A stretch of DNA of 9,182 nt from Actinomyces sp. GTDB taxonomy: Bacteria > Actinomycetota > Acidimicrobiia > Acidimicrobiales > Aldehydirespiratoraceae. The translations under genes were made by a program, and so were the position numbers. Of this stretch, positions 1-6,724 are shown piece after piece (the stretch's first letter is position 1; each line of letters opens with the position of its first letter). A model generated the notes under the pieces. It did not search any database and was not told the origin of the DNA. It saw nothing but the letters and a program-made list of their open reading frames with translations. Where the stretch lies: assembly GCA_003697065.1 (NCBI GenBank), contig RFFY01000364.1, forward strand, positions 1 through 9,182, in the 5' to 3' direction.

Positions 1-1628
1 CCGCCGGCGTCGGTGACGGCGACGGTGTCGAGCTCGTGGCGGGCCAGCACCTCGATCGCCGTGCGCAGCTGGGCGTCGGCGTCGACGGCGGGATCCTCGC
101 GGACGAAGACCTTCACGGTGGCATCGGGGCCGTGGTCGTACATGGCCTGGGCGGCGTCGACGAGGCGGCACAGGCCGAGGTAGCGACCGTCGCCATCGAC
201 GACGGGAAGGGCGTGGGCGGGGGCCCGGTAGCCGACGGAGTTCACGAGATCGGCCACGCTGGTGTCGACGTCGACGGTCGGTATCCCGGTGTCCATGGCG
301 GCGGTGACGGGTAAGAGCATGCGCTGTTCGAGGTGGCCCCGGCGCATGTCCTGTTGGTACGAGGCGATCGAGACGGGGCCCATGAGGGCCTGGGAGACGG
401 CGGTGGCGAGGAGGGCGGGCACCACGAAGTCGGCCCGCCCGGTCGACTCGGCGACGAACATGACGGCGGCGAGAGGGGTGCGGTAACCCGCGCCGAGGAA
501 GGCGGCGAGGCCGACGATCGTGTAGAGGGCGATGGCTTCGGTGCCGACGGCTCCGGCCACCAGTCGGCCCAACAGGACACCCTGCAGGGCGAGGGGGATG
601 AAGACCCCGCCCACCCCACCTCCCCCCAGCGTCAGCCCGACGGCGGCCATGCGCACGACGAAGAGGGCGGCGATCAGGCCCAGACCCCGGGAGGGATCGA
701 GGGCCCAGTCCACGACGGGGGCCCCCGACGGGCCGAGGACGAGTTCGGTGCCGCCGATCTGGTGGGCGAGGGCGACGGCCACACCCATCCCGACGACCGC
801 CACGGGGAGCCGGACGGCGAGGGTGACGTGCTTGCCGGCGTCCTTGGCGGCATGGATCCACTGGGCGAACACGCGGGCGCCGAGCCCGGCGAGGAGACCG
901 AGGGCCAAGGCGCCGCCCACCTCGGCCCGCAGGGACAGGGACTGGGTGCTCGGGCCGATGGCGAAGAGGCGCTCGTTGCCGGCGATGGCGGCAAAGGTGA
1001 GGTAGGAGGTGGCCGAGGCGACGAGGGCGGGCACCAGGGAGCGGCGGGCCACGTCGTTGCGGTAGGGGGCCTCGAGGGCGAACAGTACCCCGGTGGCCGG
1101 CGCCTTGAAGATGGCGGCCACACCGGCGGCGGCGCCGGCGGCGAGCAGGGAGCGGGTGGCGTCGTCGCCCAGGAGGCGGCGCAGGGGGCCGGTGGAGGCG
1201 TTGGAGGCGATGGTCGCGCCCGTGTAGATCGAGGGACCTTCGAGACCGGCGGTGCCGCCGAGGCCGACGGTGGCGATACCGGCGAGGATCCGCACCGGCA
1301 GGGCGTGCAGGGGCAGGACCGGGTTGTCGCTGTGGAAGGCCCGGACGTACTCGTCGGAGGTGGACGGGCTGAGGCCGCCCCCCACCCAGTTGAGCACGAG
1401 GGCGGCCACGACGAGGCCGATGCCGGGGGCGGCGATCTGCCAGGCGAAGGGGGCGTGCAGGACGCGTTCGAGGAGTCCGAGCTCCGCTGCCCGTTCGATG
1501 CCGGCCACCAGAACCCCGATGAAGGTGCCGACCAGTGCGTAGGCGGCGAAACGAGCGGCGTAGCCTCGTGCGGGTGCGAGCAGTTCGGGCGTGGTCGTCA
1601 GGGGAAGTCGAGGTGACGCCATCGCCAT
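1..1628 (-). CDS. CLC-family chloride channel/transporter with C-terminal CBS domains (3' end cut by window edge)
   Basis: Multi-pass membrane protein that should move chloride or a similar anion. Translating from the ATG at 1628 gives about 542 residues before the window ends. Visible CLC landmarks are GLEGP at about 129-132 with the gating glutamate at about 130, FKAPATGVLFALE at about 174-186, and GGVGGVFIP at about 337-345. Two CBS domains follow: one at about 440-497 and a second starting near 505 and cut off. Three conserved features differ from textbook CLCs. GSGIP is replaced by GGGLSPS, the G[KR]EGP basic residue is Leu, and the position of the ClC-ec1 proton glutamate is Ala (187). 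A channel, or a transporter with altered coupling, is therefore possible. ATGs at 1628 and 1622 are both usable; the TAGAGT hexamer favours 1622 as a nearly leaderless start. The gene is divergent from trkH, which suggests a shared role in turgor or ion balance (inference). Confidence 0.9.
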   Translation of the reverse strand, partial: MAMASPRLPLTTTPELLAPARGYAARFAAYALVGTFIGVLVAGIERAAELGLLERVLHAPFAWQIAAPGIGLVVAALVLNWVGGGLSPSTSDEYVRAFHSDNPVLPLHALPVRILAGIATVGLGGTAGLEGPSIYTGATIASNASTGPLRRLLGDDATRSLLAAGAAAGVAAIFKAPATGVLFALEAPYRNDVARRSLVPALVASATSYLTFAAIAGNERLFAIGPSTQSLSLRAEVGGALALGLLAGLGARVFAQWIHAAKDAGKHVTLAVRLPVAVVGMGVAVALAHQIGGTELVLGPSGAPVVDWALDPSRGLGLIAALFVVRMAAVGLTLGGGGVGGVFIPLALQGVLLGRLVAGAVGTEAIALYTIVGLAAFLGAGYRTPLAAVMFVAESTGRADFVVPALLATAVSQALMGPVSIASYQQDMRRGHLEQRMLLPVTAAMDTGIPTVDVDTSVADLVNSVGYRAPAHALPVVDGDGRYLGLCRLVDAAQAMYDHGPDATVKVFVREDPAVDADAQLRTAIEVLARHELDTVAVTDAG

Positions 1629-1629
1629 G

Positions 1630-1635
1630 ACTCTA
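1630..1635 (-). promoter_or_regulatory. Candidate -10 box (TAGAGT) for the CLC gene
   Basis: On the minus strand TAGAGT ends 7 nt before the ATG at 1622. That spacing is typical of leaderless transcription, common in actinobacteria. No convincing -35 box was seen. It lies in the short divergent gap 1629-1725, whose CLC-proximal half (about 1629-1675) is visibly less GC-rich than the genes. Confidence 0.35.
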
Positions 1636-1696
1636 CCGGCGTCCGCGCGCAGATCGTCACGAAACCGTAAAGAGAGTGCGGCCGCGCCGCGCCTGA

Positions 1697-1713
1697 CCGC
1701 CGGGCCCCGGCGG
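1697..1713 (+). other. GC hairpin just upstream of the trkH start
   Basis: Perfect inverted repeat CCGCCGG-gcc-CCGGCGG, seven GC pairs with a 3-nt loop, ending 12 nt before the preferred GTG at 1726. It may affect ribosome access to trkH. At this GC content such repeats also occur by chance, so function is unproven. Confidence 0.3.
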
Positions 1714-1725
1714 GGTCGGGGGCGG

Positions 1726-3219
1726 GTGACGAGCTCCTCGCTGCACGTGACGGGCTTCGCCCTCGTCGTGAGCGGGCTCGGCATGGCCCTCTCGGCGCTC
1801 GTCGACCTGCTGACCGTGCCCGACGATCTGGGTCCCCTCACCGTGGGCGCCCTGGTGTCGGGTGGGGTCGGAGCCGTCCTGTGGTGGTTCACCCGACCGC
1901 GGGTCCGTTCGACCCCGGCCACCGCCTTCGTCACGGTCACGCTCGCCTGGGCCGTCCTGGGGGTCGCCGGCGCCATCCCGTTCTGGGTCGCCGGGACCTT
2001 CGCCCACTGGGACGACGCCATCTTCGAGACGGTCTCGGGCTTCACCGCCACCGGTGCCACCGTGTTGAGCCCCATCGAGGGCACGGGCCAGGGCCTGCTG
2101 TTCTGGCGCTCCCTCACCCAGTGGCTGGGGGGCATCGGGGTGGTCGTGCTCGCCCTGTCGGTGCTGCCCCACTTCGGCGTCGGTGGCCTGTCCCTGCTGG
2201 CGGCCGAGGCGCCGGGACCCGAAGCCGAGCGCCTGGCGCCCCGGGTGCAGAGCACGGCCAAGCTCCTCTTGCGCGTCTACGTGCTCATCACGGGTCTCGT
2301 CATCGCCGGCCTGCTCGGCGGGGGGCTGTCGATCTACGACGCCGCCACCCACGCTTTCACGGCGGTGTCGACGGGCGGGTTCTCGCCCTACGACGCCTCG
2401 ATCGCCCACTTCGACTCCCTGTGGGTCGAAGGCGTCCTCATCGCCGGGATGCTGGCCGGGGCGATCAACTTCGCCCTGCACTGGCGCGTCTTCACCGGAC
2501 GTGGTCCGTCGGTGTACTGGCGCTCCTCGGAGGCCCGGGCCTTCGGGCTGCTCGTGATCGCCTCGACCGCCTTCGTGACGATCCTCGTCGCCGGCGACCT
2601 CGGATGGGCCGAGGGCCTGCGCGAGAGCGCCTTCCAGGTCGTCTCGGTCGTCACCACCACGGGGTTCGCCACCGCCGACTTCACCCGCTGGGCGGCCGCG
2701 GCCCAGCTCGTGCTCGTCGCCTTGATGATCTCGGGGTCGATGACGGGGTCGACCTCGGGGGCGCTCAAGGTCATGCGGGTCCAGGTGGTGAGCCGGGTGG
2801 CCCTGCGCCACGTCCGGCGCGCCCTGGCGCCCCGCGGGGTGTTCGTGATCCGCCACGACGGACGGGCGGTCGACGAGGAGGTCGTGGGTCGTGTCGTCGC
2901 TCTCGTGCAGGCCTACATCGTCATGGTCGTCGCCGGCATGCTGGCCGTCACCATGCTCGGTTCACCCATCGACGAGGCCCTCGGTGCCGTCGCCACCTCC
3001 ATCGGCGGGGTGGGGCCGGGCCTCGGGCGGGCGGGCCCGGCGGGCAACTTCCTGGTCTTCACCCGCCCGGCTCGTGCCGTGCTCGTGGTGCTGATGATCG
3101 TCGGCCGCCTCGAGGTCTTCCCCGTCTTGTTGACGGCGGCGGTGGCCTGGCGTGGGGTGCGTGACGGTACCCGGCACCGGGTGCGTCACGTCGTGGACCG
3201 CCTCCGCCTCCTGCGCTGA
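1726..3219 (+). CDS. trkH: TrkH-family potassium uptake transporter, membrane subunit
   Basis: Integral membrane K+ translocating subunit that normally works with a cytosolic TrkA-type NAD/ATP-binding protein; no trkA lies in the window. From the GTG at 1726 it has 497 residues, close to the usual 450-500. Four selectivity-filter repeats are visible: TATGA at about 107-111, STGGF at 215-219, TTTGF at 310-314, and SIGGVGPG at 425-432. Other family landmarks are WLGGIGVVVLALSVLP, the GSTSGALKVMRV linker and the C-terminal GRLEVFPVLL. Alternative in-frame starts are the ATG at 1627 and GTG at 1591. Codons between 1627 and about 1680 include ACT, CTA, AGA, TCA, CGT, AAA and AGT, unlike the rest of the gene. 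An earlier start would also overlap the divergent CLC start, so 1726 is preferred. The stop is 11 bp from the convergent hydrolase stop. Confidence 0.93.
   Translation: MTSSSLHVTGFALVVSGLGMALSALVDLLTVPDDLGPLTVGALVSGGVGAVLWWFTRPRVRSTPATAFVTVTLAWAVLGVAGAIPFWVAGTFAHWDDAIFETVSGFTATGATVLSPIEGTGQGLLFWRSLTQWLGGIGVVVLALSVLPHFGVGGLSLLAAEAPGPEAERLAPRVQSTAKLLLRVYVLITGLVIAGLLGGGLSIYDAATHAFTAVSTGGFSPYDASIAHFDSLWVEGVLIAGMLAGAINFALHWRVFTGRGPSVYWRSSEARAFGLLVIASTAFVTILVAGDLGWAEGLRESAFQVVSVVTTTGFATADFTRWAAAAQLVLVALMISGSMTGSTSGALKVMRVQVVSRVALRHVRRALAPRGVFVIRHDGRAVDEEVVGRVVALVQAYIVMVVAGMLAVTMLGSPIDEALGAVATSIGGVGPGLGRAGPAGNFLVFTRPARAVLVVLMIVGRLEVFPVLLTAAVAWRGVRDGTRHRVRHVVDRLRLLR
3160..3190. repeat. Nested inverted repeat at the 3' end of trkH
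   Basis: Outer arms CGTGAC (3160-3165) and GTCACG (3185-3190) enclose inner arms ACCCGG (3169-3174) and CCGGGT (3177-3182). This predicts a 12-bp stem with a small internal loop. It lies inside the last codons of trkH, 27 bp before the stop, where the gene converges on the hydrolase. It could slow or end transcription in either direction, but there is no U-tract, so a classical intrinsic terminator is not supported. Confidence 0.4.
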
Positions 3220-3230
3220 GAAGCGGGGGG

Positions 3231-4016
3231 TCAGGCCAGGGCGCCGAGAGCGAGGTGGGTGGGCTCGGGGAACAGGGCCCGCGCCACCGCCGGAGGCTCG
3301 AAGGGCCGCCACTGGCCGTCGGCTTGGGCCAGGCGGTCGGCGATCACCAACAAGACGGCGGGATTGTGGCCCAGCCCGCAGTGACTGCCGCGCACCTCGA
3401 CGTTCTCCGCCCGGGCCCGGGGCGGGTCGATGCAGTCGGACCAGTGGGCGACGCCGTCGGTGCGGCTGTAGACGGCGGTGGTGGGAACGGGGACCGGTTC
3501 GCGGGCGTGGTCGGGCAGGCGCGGCACCATGGCCCGCGTGGAGTGACGGTCGCTGACGCGGCGCCAGGCGGCGGCGGCGTTGGTGGACTCGGGACCGGTG
3601 ACCTGGAAGGGGCTGCCCAAGGTGATGACCTGGCGCACGTGGTCGGGCGCGAGGCGGGCGAGCTCGCGGGCGTAGATCCCCCCCAGGCTCCAGCCGACGA
3701 TGTCGATGGGACCGCCGTTGCGGGTCACCAGCTCGTCGAGGCGCAAGACGATGCCGTCGAGGACCTCGTCGGTGGGGCCCAGGTTGCGGCCCAGCCCCCA
3801 CCCGTGGGGTCGGTGACCGAGCCCCCGGAGGGCGCCGCGCAGGGCGGCGGTGGAGGTGTCACCGGCGGTGAACCCGGGCAGGACGAGGACGTGGCGACCC
3901 TCGCCGCGGGGCAGGACACCGAGGAGAACGGGTGCCGCCGCCACGAAGGTGAGCAGCTCGGGCGCGGTTCGCAGCTCCAGGACGGTGTTCCACAGGCTGG
4001 GTCGCTTCACCCCCAC
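3231..4016 (-). CDS. Alpha/beta hydrolase, lipase/esterase-like
   Basis: A 261-residue protein with the alpha/beta-hydrolase layout. LVLPGF (about 44-49) would form the oxyanion region. GWSLGG (108-113) is the nucleophile elbow with Ser110. The candidate acid is Asp187 in YSRTDG, and the candidate catalytic histidine is His212 in GSHCGLGHNP. The motif order and the phrase GWSLGGIYARELA fit the lipase-type esterases related to triacylglycerol lipases and PGAP1-like proteins; the substrate cannot be read. There is no clear secretion signal; a modest hydrophobic stretch at about 22-35 (LTFVAAAPVLLGVL) could be a membrane contact. The start is GTG at 4016, with another in-frame GTG at 4010; an in-frame stop just upstream (4037-4035) excludes longer forms. 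The gene stands alone, convergent with trkH and divergent from the helicase, and probably has its own control from the palindrome beside its start. Confidence 0.85.
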   Translation of the reverse strand: MGVKRPSLWNTVLELRTAPELLTFVAAAPVLLGVLPRGEGRHVLVLPGFTAGDTSTAALRGALRGLGHRPHGWGLGRNLGPTDEVLDGIVLRLDELVTRNGGPIDIVGWSLGGIYARELARLAPDHVRQVITLGSPFQVTGPESTNAAAAWRRVSDRHSTRAMVPRLPDHAREPVPVPTTAVYSRTDGVAHWSDCIDPPRARAENVEVRGSHCGLGHNPAVLLVIADRLAQADGQWRPFEPPAVARALFPEPTHLALGALA

Positions 4017-4018
4017 AT

Positions 4019-4034
4019 CGTGACCATCGTCACG
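4019..4034. promoter_or_regulatory. Candidate CRP/FNR-family operator (GTGA-N6-TCAC)
   Basis: CGTGACCATCGTCACG is a perfect inverted repeat with 6-bp arms and a 4-bp centre. It matches the GTGA-N6-TCAC core recognised by CRP-type regulators, including mycobacterial CRP (TGTGA-N6-TCACA). It overlaps the candidate -10 box of the hydrolase and ends 3 bp before its start codon. A bound regulator there would be expected to repress the hydrolase. Its left edge is about 40 bp from the helicase -10 box, so an effect on that gene is also possible. Confidence 0.45.
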
Positions 4035-4037
4035 CTA
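4032..4037 (-). promoter_or_regulatory. Candidate -10 box (TAGCGT) for the hydrolase
   Basis: TAGCGT on the minus strand fits TANNNT and would place transcription start near 4025, about 10 nt before the GTG at 4016. The hydrolase mRNA would have a very short leader. No -35 box was recognised. Confidence 0.35.
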
Positions 4038-4073
4038 GGTCGCAAGTTGAGCACGCGAACGGGTCGACGCCGC

Positions 4074-4079
4074 TAGCCT
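4074..4079 (+). promoter_or_regulatory. Candidate -10 box (TAGCCT) for the helicase
   Basis: TAGCCT fits the TANNNT pattern and would start transcription near 4086, giving a leader of about 135 nt before the ATG at 4221. TTGAGC at 4047-4052 resembles a -35 box, but the 21-bp spacer is longer than usual. Confidence 0.35.
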
Positions 4080-4088
4080 GCCCGGGTT

Positions 4089-4109
4089 CCGGCCGGGATC
4101 TCCGGTCGG
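4089..4109 (+). other. Helicase leader hairpin 1
   Basis: CCGGCCGG (4089-4096) and CCGGTCGG (4102-4109) form an 8-bp stem with one G-U pair and a GATCT loop. It would sit at the very 5' end of the predicted helicase transcript, where such a stem could stabilise the mRNA. Confidence 0.35.
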
Positions 4110-4159
4110 CGGTTCGCAGCGGGTGTGGTTCCTCCGGTCGTGAGCCTGATCCACACCGA

Positions 4160-4178
4160 CCCCGGCGCCGTGCCGGGG
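4160..4178 (+). other. Helicase leader hairpin 2
   Basis: Perfect 7-bp all-GC stem CCCCGGC (4160-4166) / GCCGGGG (4172-4178) with a GCCGT loop, 32 bp before the ribosome-binding site of the helicase. It would impede upstream ribosome movement unless unwound. Confidence 0.4.
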
Positions 4179-4210
4179 CGCCACGAACCCCGACGGCCCG
4201 CCCCGCGGGC

Positions 4211-4216
4211 GAGGAG
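4211..4216 (+). promoter_or_regulatory. Ribosome-binding site GAGGAG fixing the helicase start
   Basis: GAGGAG lies 4 nt before the ATG at 4221. It decides that start over the in-frame upstream GTG at 4125, which would add 32 Arg/Pro-rich residues and run through hairpin 2. Confidence 0.6.
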
Positions 4217-4220
4217 ACCC

Positions 4221-5384
4221 ATGTCCCGACCCACCCACCGGCGTCCGCGCCGGACCCGACGCCCCGACGGCGGCTTCGCCGAACTCGGGGTCCCCGCCCC
4301 CCTCGTCGAGGCGCTCGCCGCCCGGGGGATCACCCGACCCTTCGCCATCCAGACCGCCACCCTCGCCGACGCCCTCGCCGGGCGTGACATCTGCGGACGG
4401 GCACCGACGGGCAGCGGCAAGACGCTCGCCTTCGGTATCCCCCTCCTCGCCCGCGCCACCCGGAGCCGGCCGGGTCGTCCCGGCGCTCTGGTGCTGGCCC
4501 CCACCCGCGAGCTCGCCGCCCAGATCGCCAGCGAGCTCGCCGCCCTGGCCCGGTCCACCCGCATCGGCGTCGTCTACGGCGGTGTGGGGTACGGACCCCA
4601 GCTCCGTGATCTCCGCCGCGGCGTCGACGTCCTCGTCGCCTGTCCCGGTCGCCTCGAGGACCTGATCGAGCGGGGAGCCGTCGACTTGAGCGAGGTGGCC
4701 ACCGTCGTCCTCGACGAGGCCGATCGTCTCGCCGACATGGGCTTCATGCCCGCCGTGCGCCGCCTGCTGGCCGCCACCCCCCGGACGCGCCAGACCGTGT
4801 TGTTCTCGGCCACCCTCGACGGTGAGGTGGCGGCACTCACCCGGGACCACCAGACCGATCCGGTCCGTCACAGCGTCGGCGAGGAGACCCCCGACATCAC
4901 CGCCGCCCGCCACCGCTTCTGGCGGGTCGATCGGGCCGACCGGGTGGCGACCACCGCCCGGGCCGTCGAGGCGGCCGGACCGACCGTCGTGTTCTGCCGC
5001 ACCCGCCACGGTGCCGATCGTCTGACGCGCCAACTCCGCCGTCTGGGGGTCGAAGCGGCCGCCATCCACGGAGGCCGCAGTCAGTCCCAGCGGACGCGTT
5101 CGCTGGGGGCGTTCAGCAAGGGTCGGGTCCGGGCCCTGGTGGCGACCGACGTGGCGGCCCGGGGCATCCACGTCGACGAGGTCGCGGCCGTCGTGCACTT
5201 CGACCCACCCGAGGACCACAAGGCCTACGTGCACCGGTCGGGACGCACGGCGCGGGCCGGTCGCGCCGGCGTGGTGGTGTCGCTGGTCCAACCCGACCAG
5301 ATGAAGGCCACCCGCCGCCTCCAGTCCCGCGTGGGTCTCAGCGAGCCGGTGACCGCACCCGCCCCGGGCGATCTCGTCGCCTGA
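4221..5384 (+). CDS. DEAD-box ATP-dependent RNA helicase (compact form)
   Basis: Cytoplasmic ATP-dependent helicase that unwinds short RNA duplexes in ribosome assembly or mRNA turnover. At 387 residues it is little more than the two RecA-like domains. Motifs in order are Q motif PFAIQ (40-44), motif I APTGSGKT (61-68), Ia PTRELA (94-99), Ib PGR (142-144), II DEAD (165-168), III SAT (196-198), IV VVFCRTR (256-262), V ATDVAARG (308-315) and VI HRSGRTARAGR (338-348). All catalytic positions appear intact. The N-terminus is basic (THRRPRRTRRP), which could bind RNA. The C-terminal RNA-binding extension of DeaD/CsdA and DbpA is absent, so it is closer to the RhlE-like minimal type; an exact orthologue name is not justified. 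The start is set by GAGGAG. The structured leader may mediate cold or self-regulation (inference). It ends 3 bp from the convergent DUF6027 gene. Confidence 0.95.
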   Translation: MSRPTHRRPRRTRRPDGGFAELGVPAPLVEALAARGITRPFAIQTATLADALAGRDICGRAPTGSGKTLAFGIPLLARATRSRPGRPGALVLAPTRELAAQIASELAALARSTRIGVVYGGVGYGPQLRDLRRGVDVLVACPGRLEDLIERGAVDLSEVATVVLDEADRLADMGFMPAVRRLLAATPRTRQTVLFSATLDGEVAALTRDHQTDPVRHSVGEETPDITAARHRFWRVDRADRVATTARAVEAAGPTVVFCRTRHGADRLTRQLRRLGVEAAAIHGGRSQSQRTRSLGAFSKGRVRALVATDVAARGIHVDEVAAVVHFDPPEDHKAYVHRSGRTARAGRAGVVVSLVQPDQMKATRRLQSRVGLSEPVTAPAPGDLVA

Positions 5385-5387
5385 TCC

Positions 5388-5765
5388 TCAGGTGGGGTAG
5401 GTGTCGGGGTGGTCGAGGGGGACGTTGAGCCACTCGACCATCTGGCGGACCTGCTCGTAGGCGGCCAGGCGGGCCTCGTCGGTGCCGAGCTCCTCGGCCC
5501 GGGCGAAGGCCTCGCGGAGGCGTCGCACGGTGCGGGGTCCGACCGCCAGGAGGGCCTCGGCGCCCTCGCTCGCCCACCGGGCGCACACGTAGCGGACGAG
5601 GGCCCCGACGGGCACGTCGATGGCCTCGGCCAGGTTGGTCAGGGTGACGAGGGGATCGAGGTGGGCGTACAGGGCGATCTCGGCTTTGAAGTTGGCGTCG
5701 GGGTCGTCCTCGGCCCAGGGCCCGGTCCACGCCTCGAGGCGGACCAGGGGGTCGGGGCGGCTCAC
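5388..5765 (-). CDS. DUF6027-like small protein of unknown function with a helix-turn-helix-like segment
   Basis: A 125-residue soluble acidic protein starting at GTG 5765. The start overlaps the stop of the upstream LLM gene by 4 bp (GTGA), which strongly supports this start and translational coupling. The N-terminal stretch RLEAWTGPWAEDDPDANFKAE and the following sequence recall an actinobacterial family of unknown function that I believe is DUF6027; this is from memory and needs a domain search. Residues about 41-65 (TLTNLAEAIDVPVGALVRYVCARW) read like a helix-turn-helix: a short helix, a Val-Pro-Val turn and a recognition-like helix. It may therefore bind DNA or a protein partner, but this is inference. 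It is the last gene of the proC operon and has no visible terminator before the convergent helicase. Confidence 0.8.
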   Translation of the reverse strand: MSRPDPLVRLEAWTGPWAEDDPDANFKAEIALYAHLDPLVTLTNLAEAIDVPVGALVRYVCARWASEGAEALLAVGPRTVRRLREAFARAEELGTDEARLAAYEQVRQMVEWLNVPLDHPDTYPT

Positions 5766-6724
5766 GGCGCCACCCCGGTCAGGCGGCGACGGACCGCGTC
5801 GACGAAGCCGTCGGCGTGGAGCTCGAGTTGGGCCTCGATGTCGGCGGGGTCGAGTTCGGCGGCGTGGATGCGCACGTTCACGGTGTCGCAGCCGGACTCG
5901 GCGACGACGGCGGCCAGGTGCTCGGCGGTCGCTGCCGGCGTCGCCTCGCACACGAGCTGGTCGCCCTGCCAGCGCCGCTGGGCGGCGGGGGGTGCGTAGG
6001 AGCGGTAGTGGGCCATCTGGGCCTCGATGGCGTGGCGGGGCGGCTCGCCGATCCAGACCCGGCGGATGGCGACGACCGGACCGGTCCCGCCCGCGGCGCG
6101 GTACGCCTCGGCCAGGGCGCGTGCCGACGTCGGGGTCTGGAGCGAGTCGAACAGCACACCGGTACCCAGCCGGGCCGCCCGGCGGGCGGCGGTGGCGCTC
6201 TGGGCCGCCACCACCACAGGCAGGGGATGATCGGCGAGGCGCGCCACGGCCCGGTCCCGGCCCAGGGGCGAGTGGTCGCGACCGTGCAGGGCTGCCACCA
6301 GGCGGGGGAGGGCCTCGGTGAAGCGGGCGTTGGCCTCGTCGAAGGGGACCCCGACGAGCTCGAAGTCGACGGGCAGGGCCCCGGCGGCGAAACCGGCCCC
6401 CACCCGCTGGGGCCAGGCGGCGTCGAGCCAGGCGAGCTGTTCGACGATGGTGGCCACGGGTCGGGTGGGCACCAGCAGGGGACACGGCGCCACCCACGCC
6501 GAGGAGGTGGCGGCGAGGACGACGGCGGTGGTGAGAACGGGGTCGGGCAGGTAGCCGGGGAAGTCGGCGTGGTGTTCGCTCACCATGAAGCCCTCGTAGC
6601 CGACGGCCTCGGCATGGCGGGCCTGGCGCCGGAGGACCTCGAGGCGCGAGACGGGGTCGAGGTCGTGGACGTAGAGGCGCAGCGAGACCGACCCGCGGGC
6701 GAGGGGAGCCGGTGGCGTGGTCAT
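5762..6724 (-). CDS. LLM-class flavin/F420-dependent oxidoreductase
   Basis: A 320-residue TIM-barrel protein of the bacterial luciferase-like monooxygenase superfamily. It would use reduced FMN or F420; the substrate is unknown. Family features are the N-terminal strand SLRLYVHD, the helix LRRQARHAEAVGYEGFMVSEHH (31-52) with SEHH at the usual cofactor-side position, PDPVLTTAVVLAATSSAWVAPCPLL (60-84), and the RPVATIVEQLAWLDAAWPQRVGAGFAAG segment (88-115) with the conserved VEQLAWLD helix. GTGVLFDS (187-194) precedes the C-terminal barrel half. Cofactor choice cannot be decided from these motifs. The ATG at 6724 overlaps the proC stop by 4 bp (ATGA), and its own stop overlaps the next gene by 4 bp, so it is the middle gene of a coupled operon. 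A link to proline or redox metabolism is suggested only by context. Confidence 0.88.
   Translation of the reverse strand: MTTPPAPLARGSVSLRLYVHDLDPVSRLEVLRRQARHAEAVGYEGFMVSEHHADFPGYLPDPVLTTAVVLAATSSAWVAPCPLLVPTRPVATIVEQLAWLDAAWPQRVGAGFAAGALPVDFELVGVPFDEANARFTEALPRLVAALHGRDHSPLGRDRAVARLADHPLPVVVAAQSATAARRAARLGTGVLFDSLQTPTSARALAEAYRAAGGTGPVVAIRRVWIGEPPRHAIEAQMAHYRSYAPPAAQRRWQGDQLVCEATPAATAEHLAAVVAESGCDTVNVRIHAAELDPADIEAQLELHADGFVDAVRRRLTGVAP

Noticed and set aside
333..1616. Long plus-strand open frame of 427 codons opposite the CLC gene
   Set aside because: The translation is Gly/Asp/Glu-rich with no domain pattern. It mirrors the high-GC codon bias of the real minus-strand CLC gene.
1657..2856. 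Long minus-strand open frame of 399 codons opposite trkH
   Set aside because: Low-complexity, hydrophilic sequence with no hydrophobic core or motif; trkH on the other strand has all family motifs.
4123..4143. Six-codon upstream ORF (GTG to TGA) in the helicase leader
   Set aside because: No ribosome-binding site of quality and no run of regulatory codons; probably chance.
4035..5291. Minus-strand open frame of 418 codons opposite the helicase
   Set aside because: Gly-rich shadow without recognisable motifs; the plus strand carries every DEAD-box motif in order.
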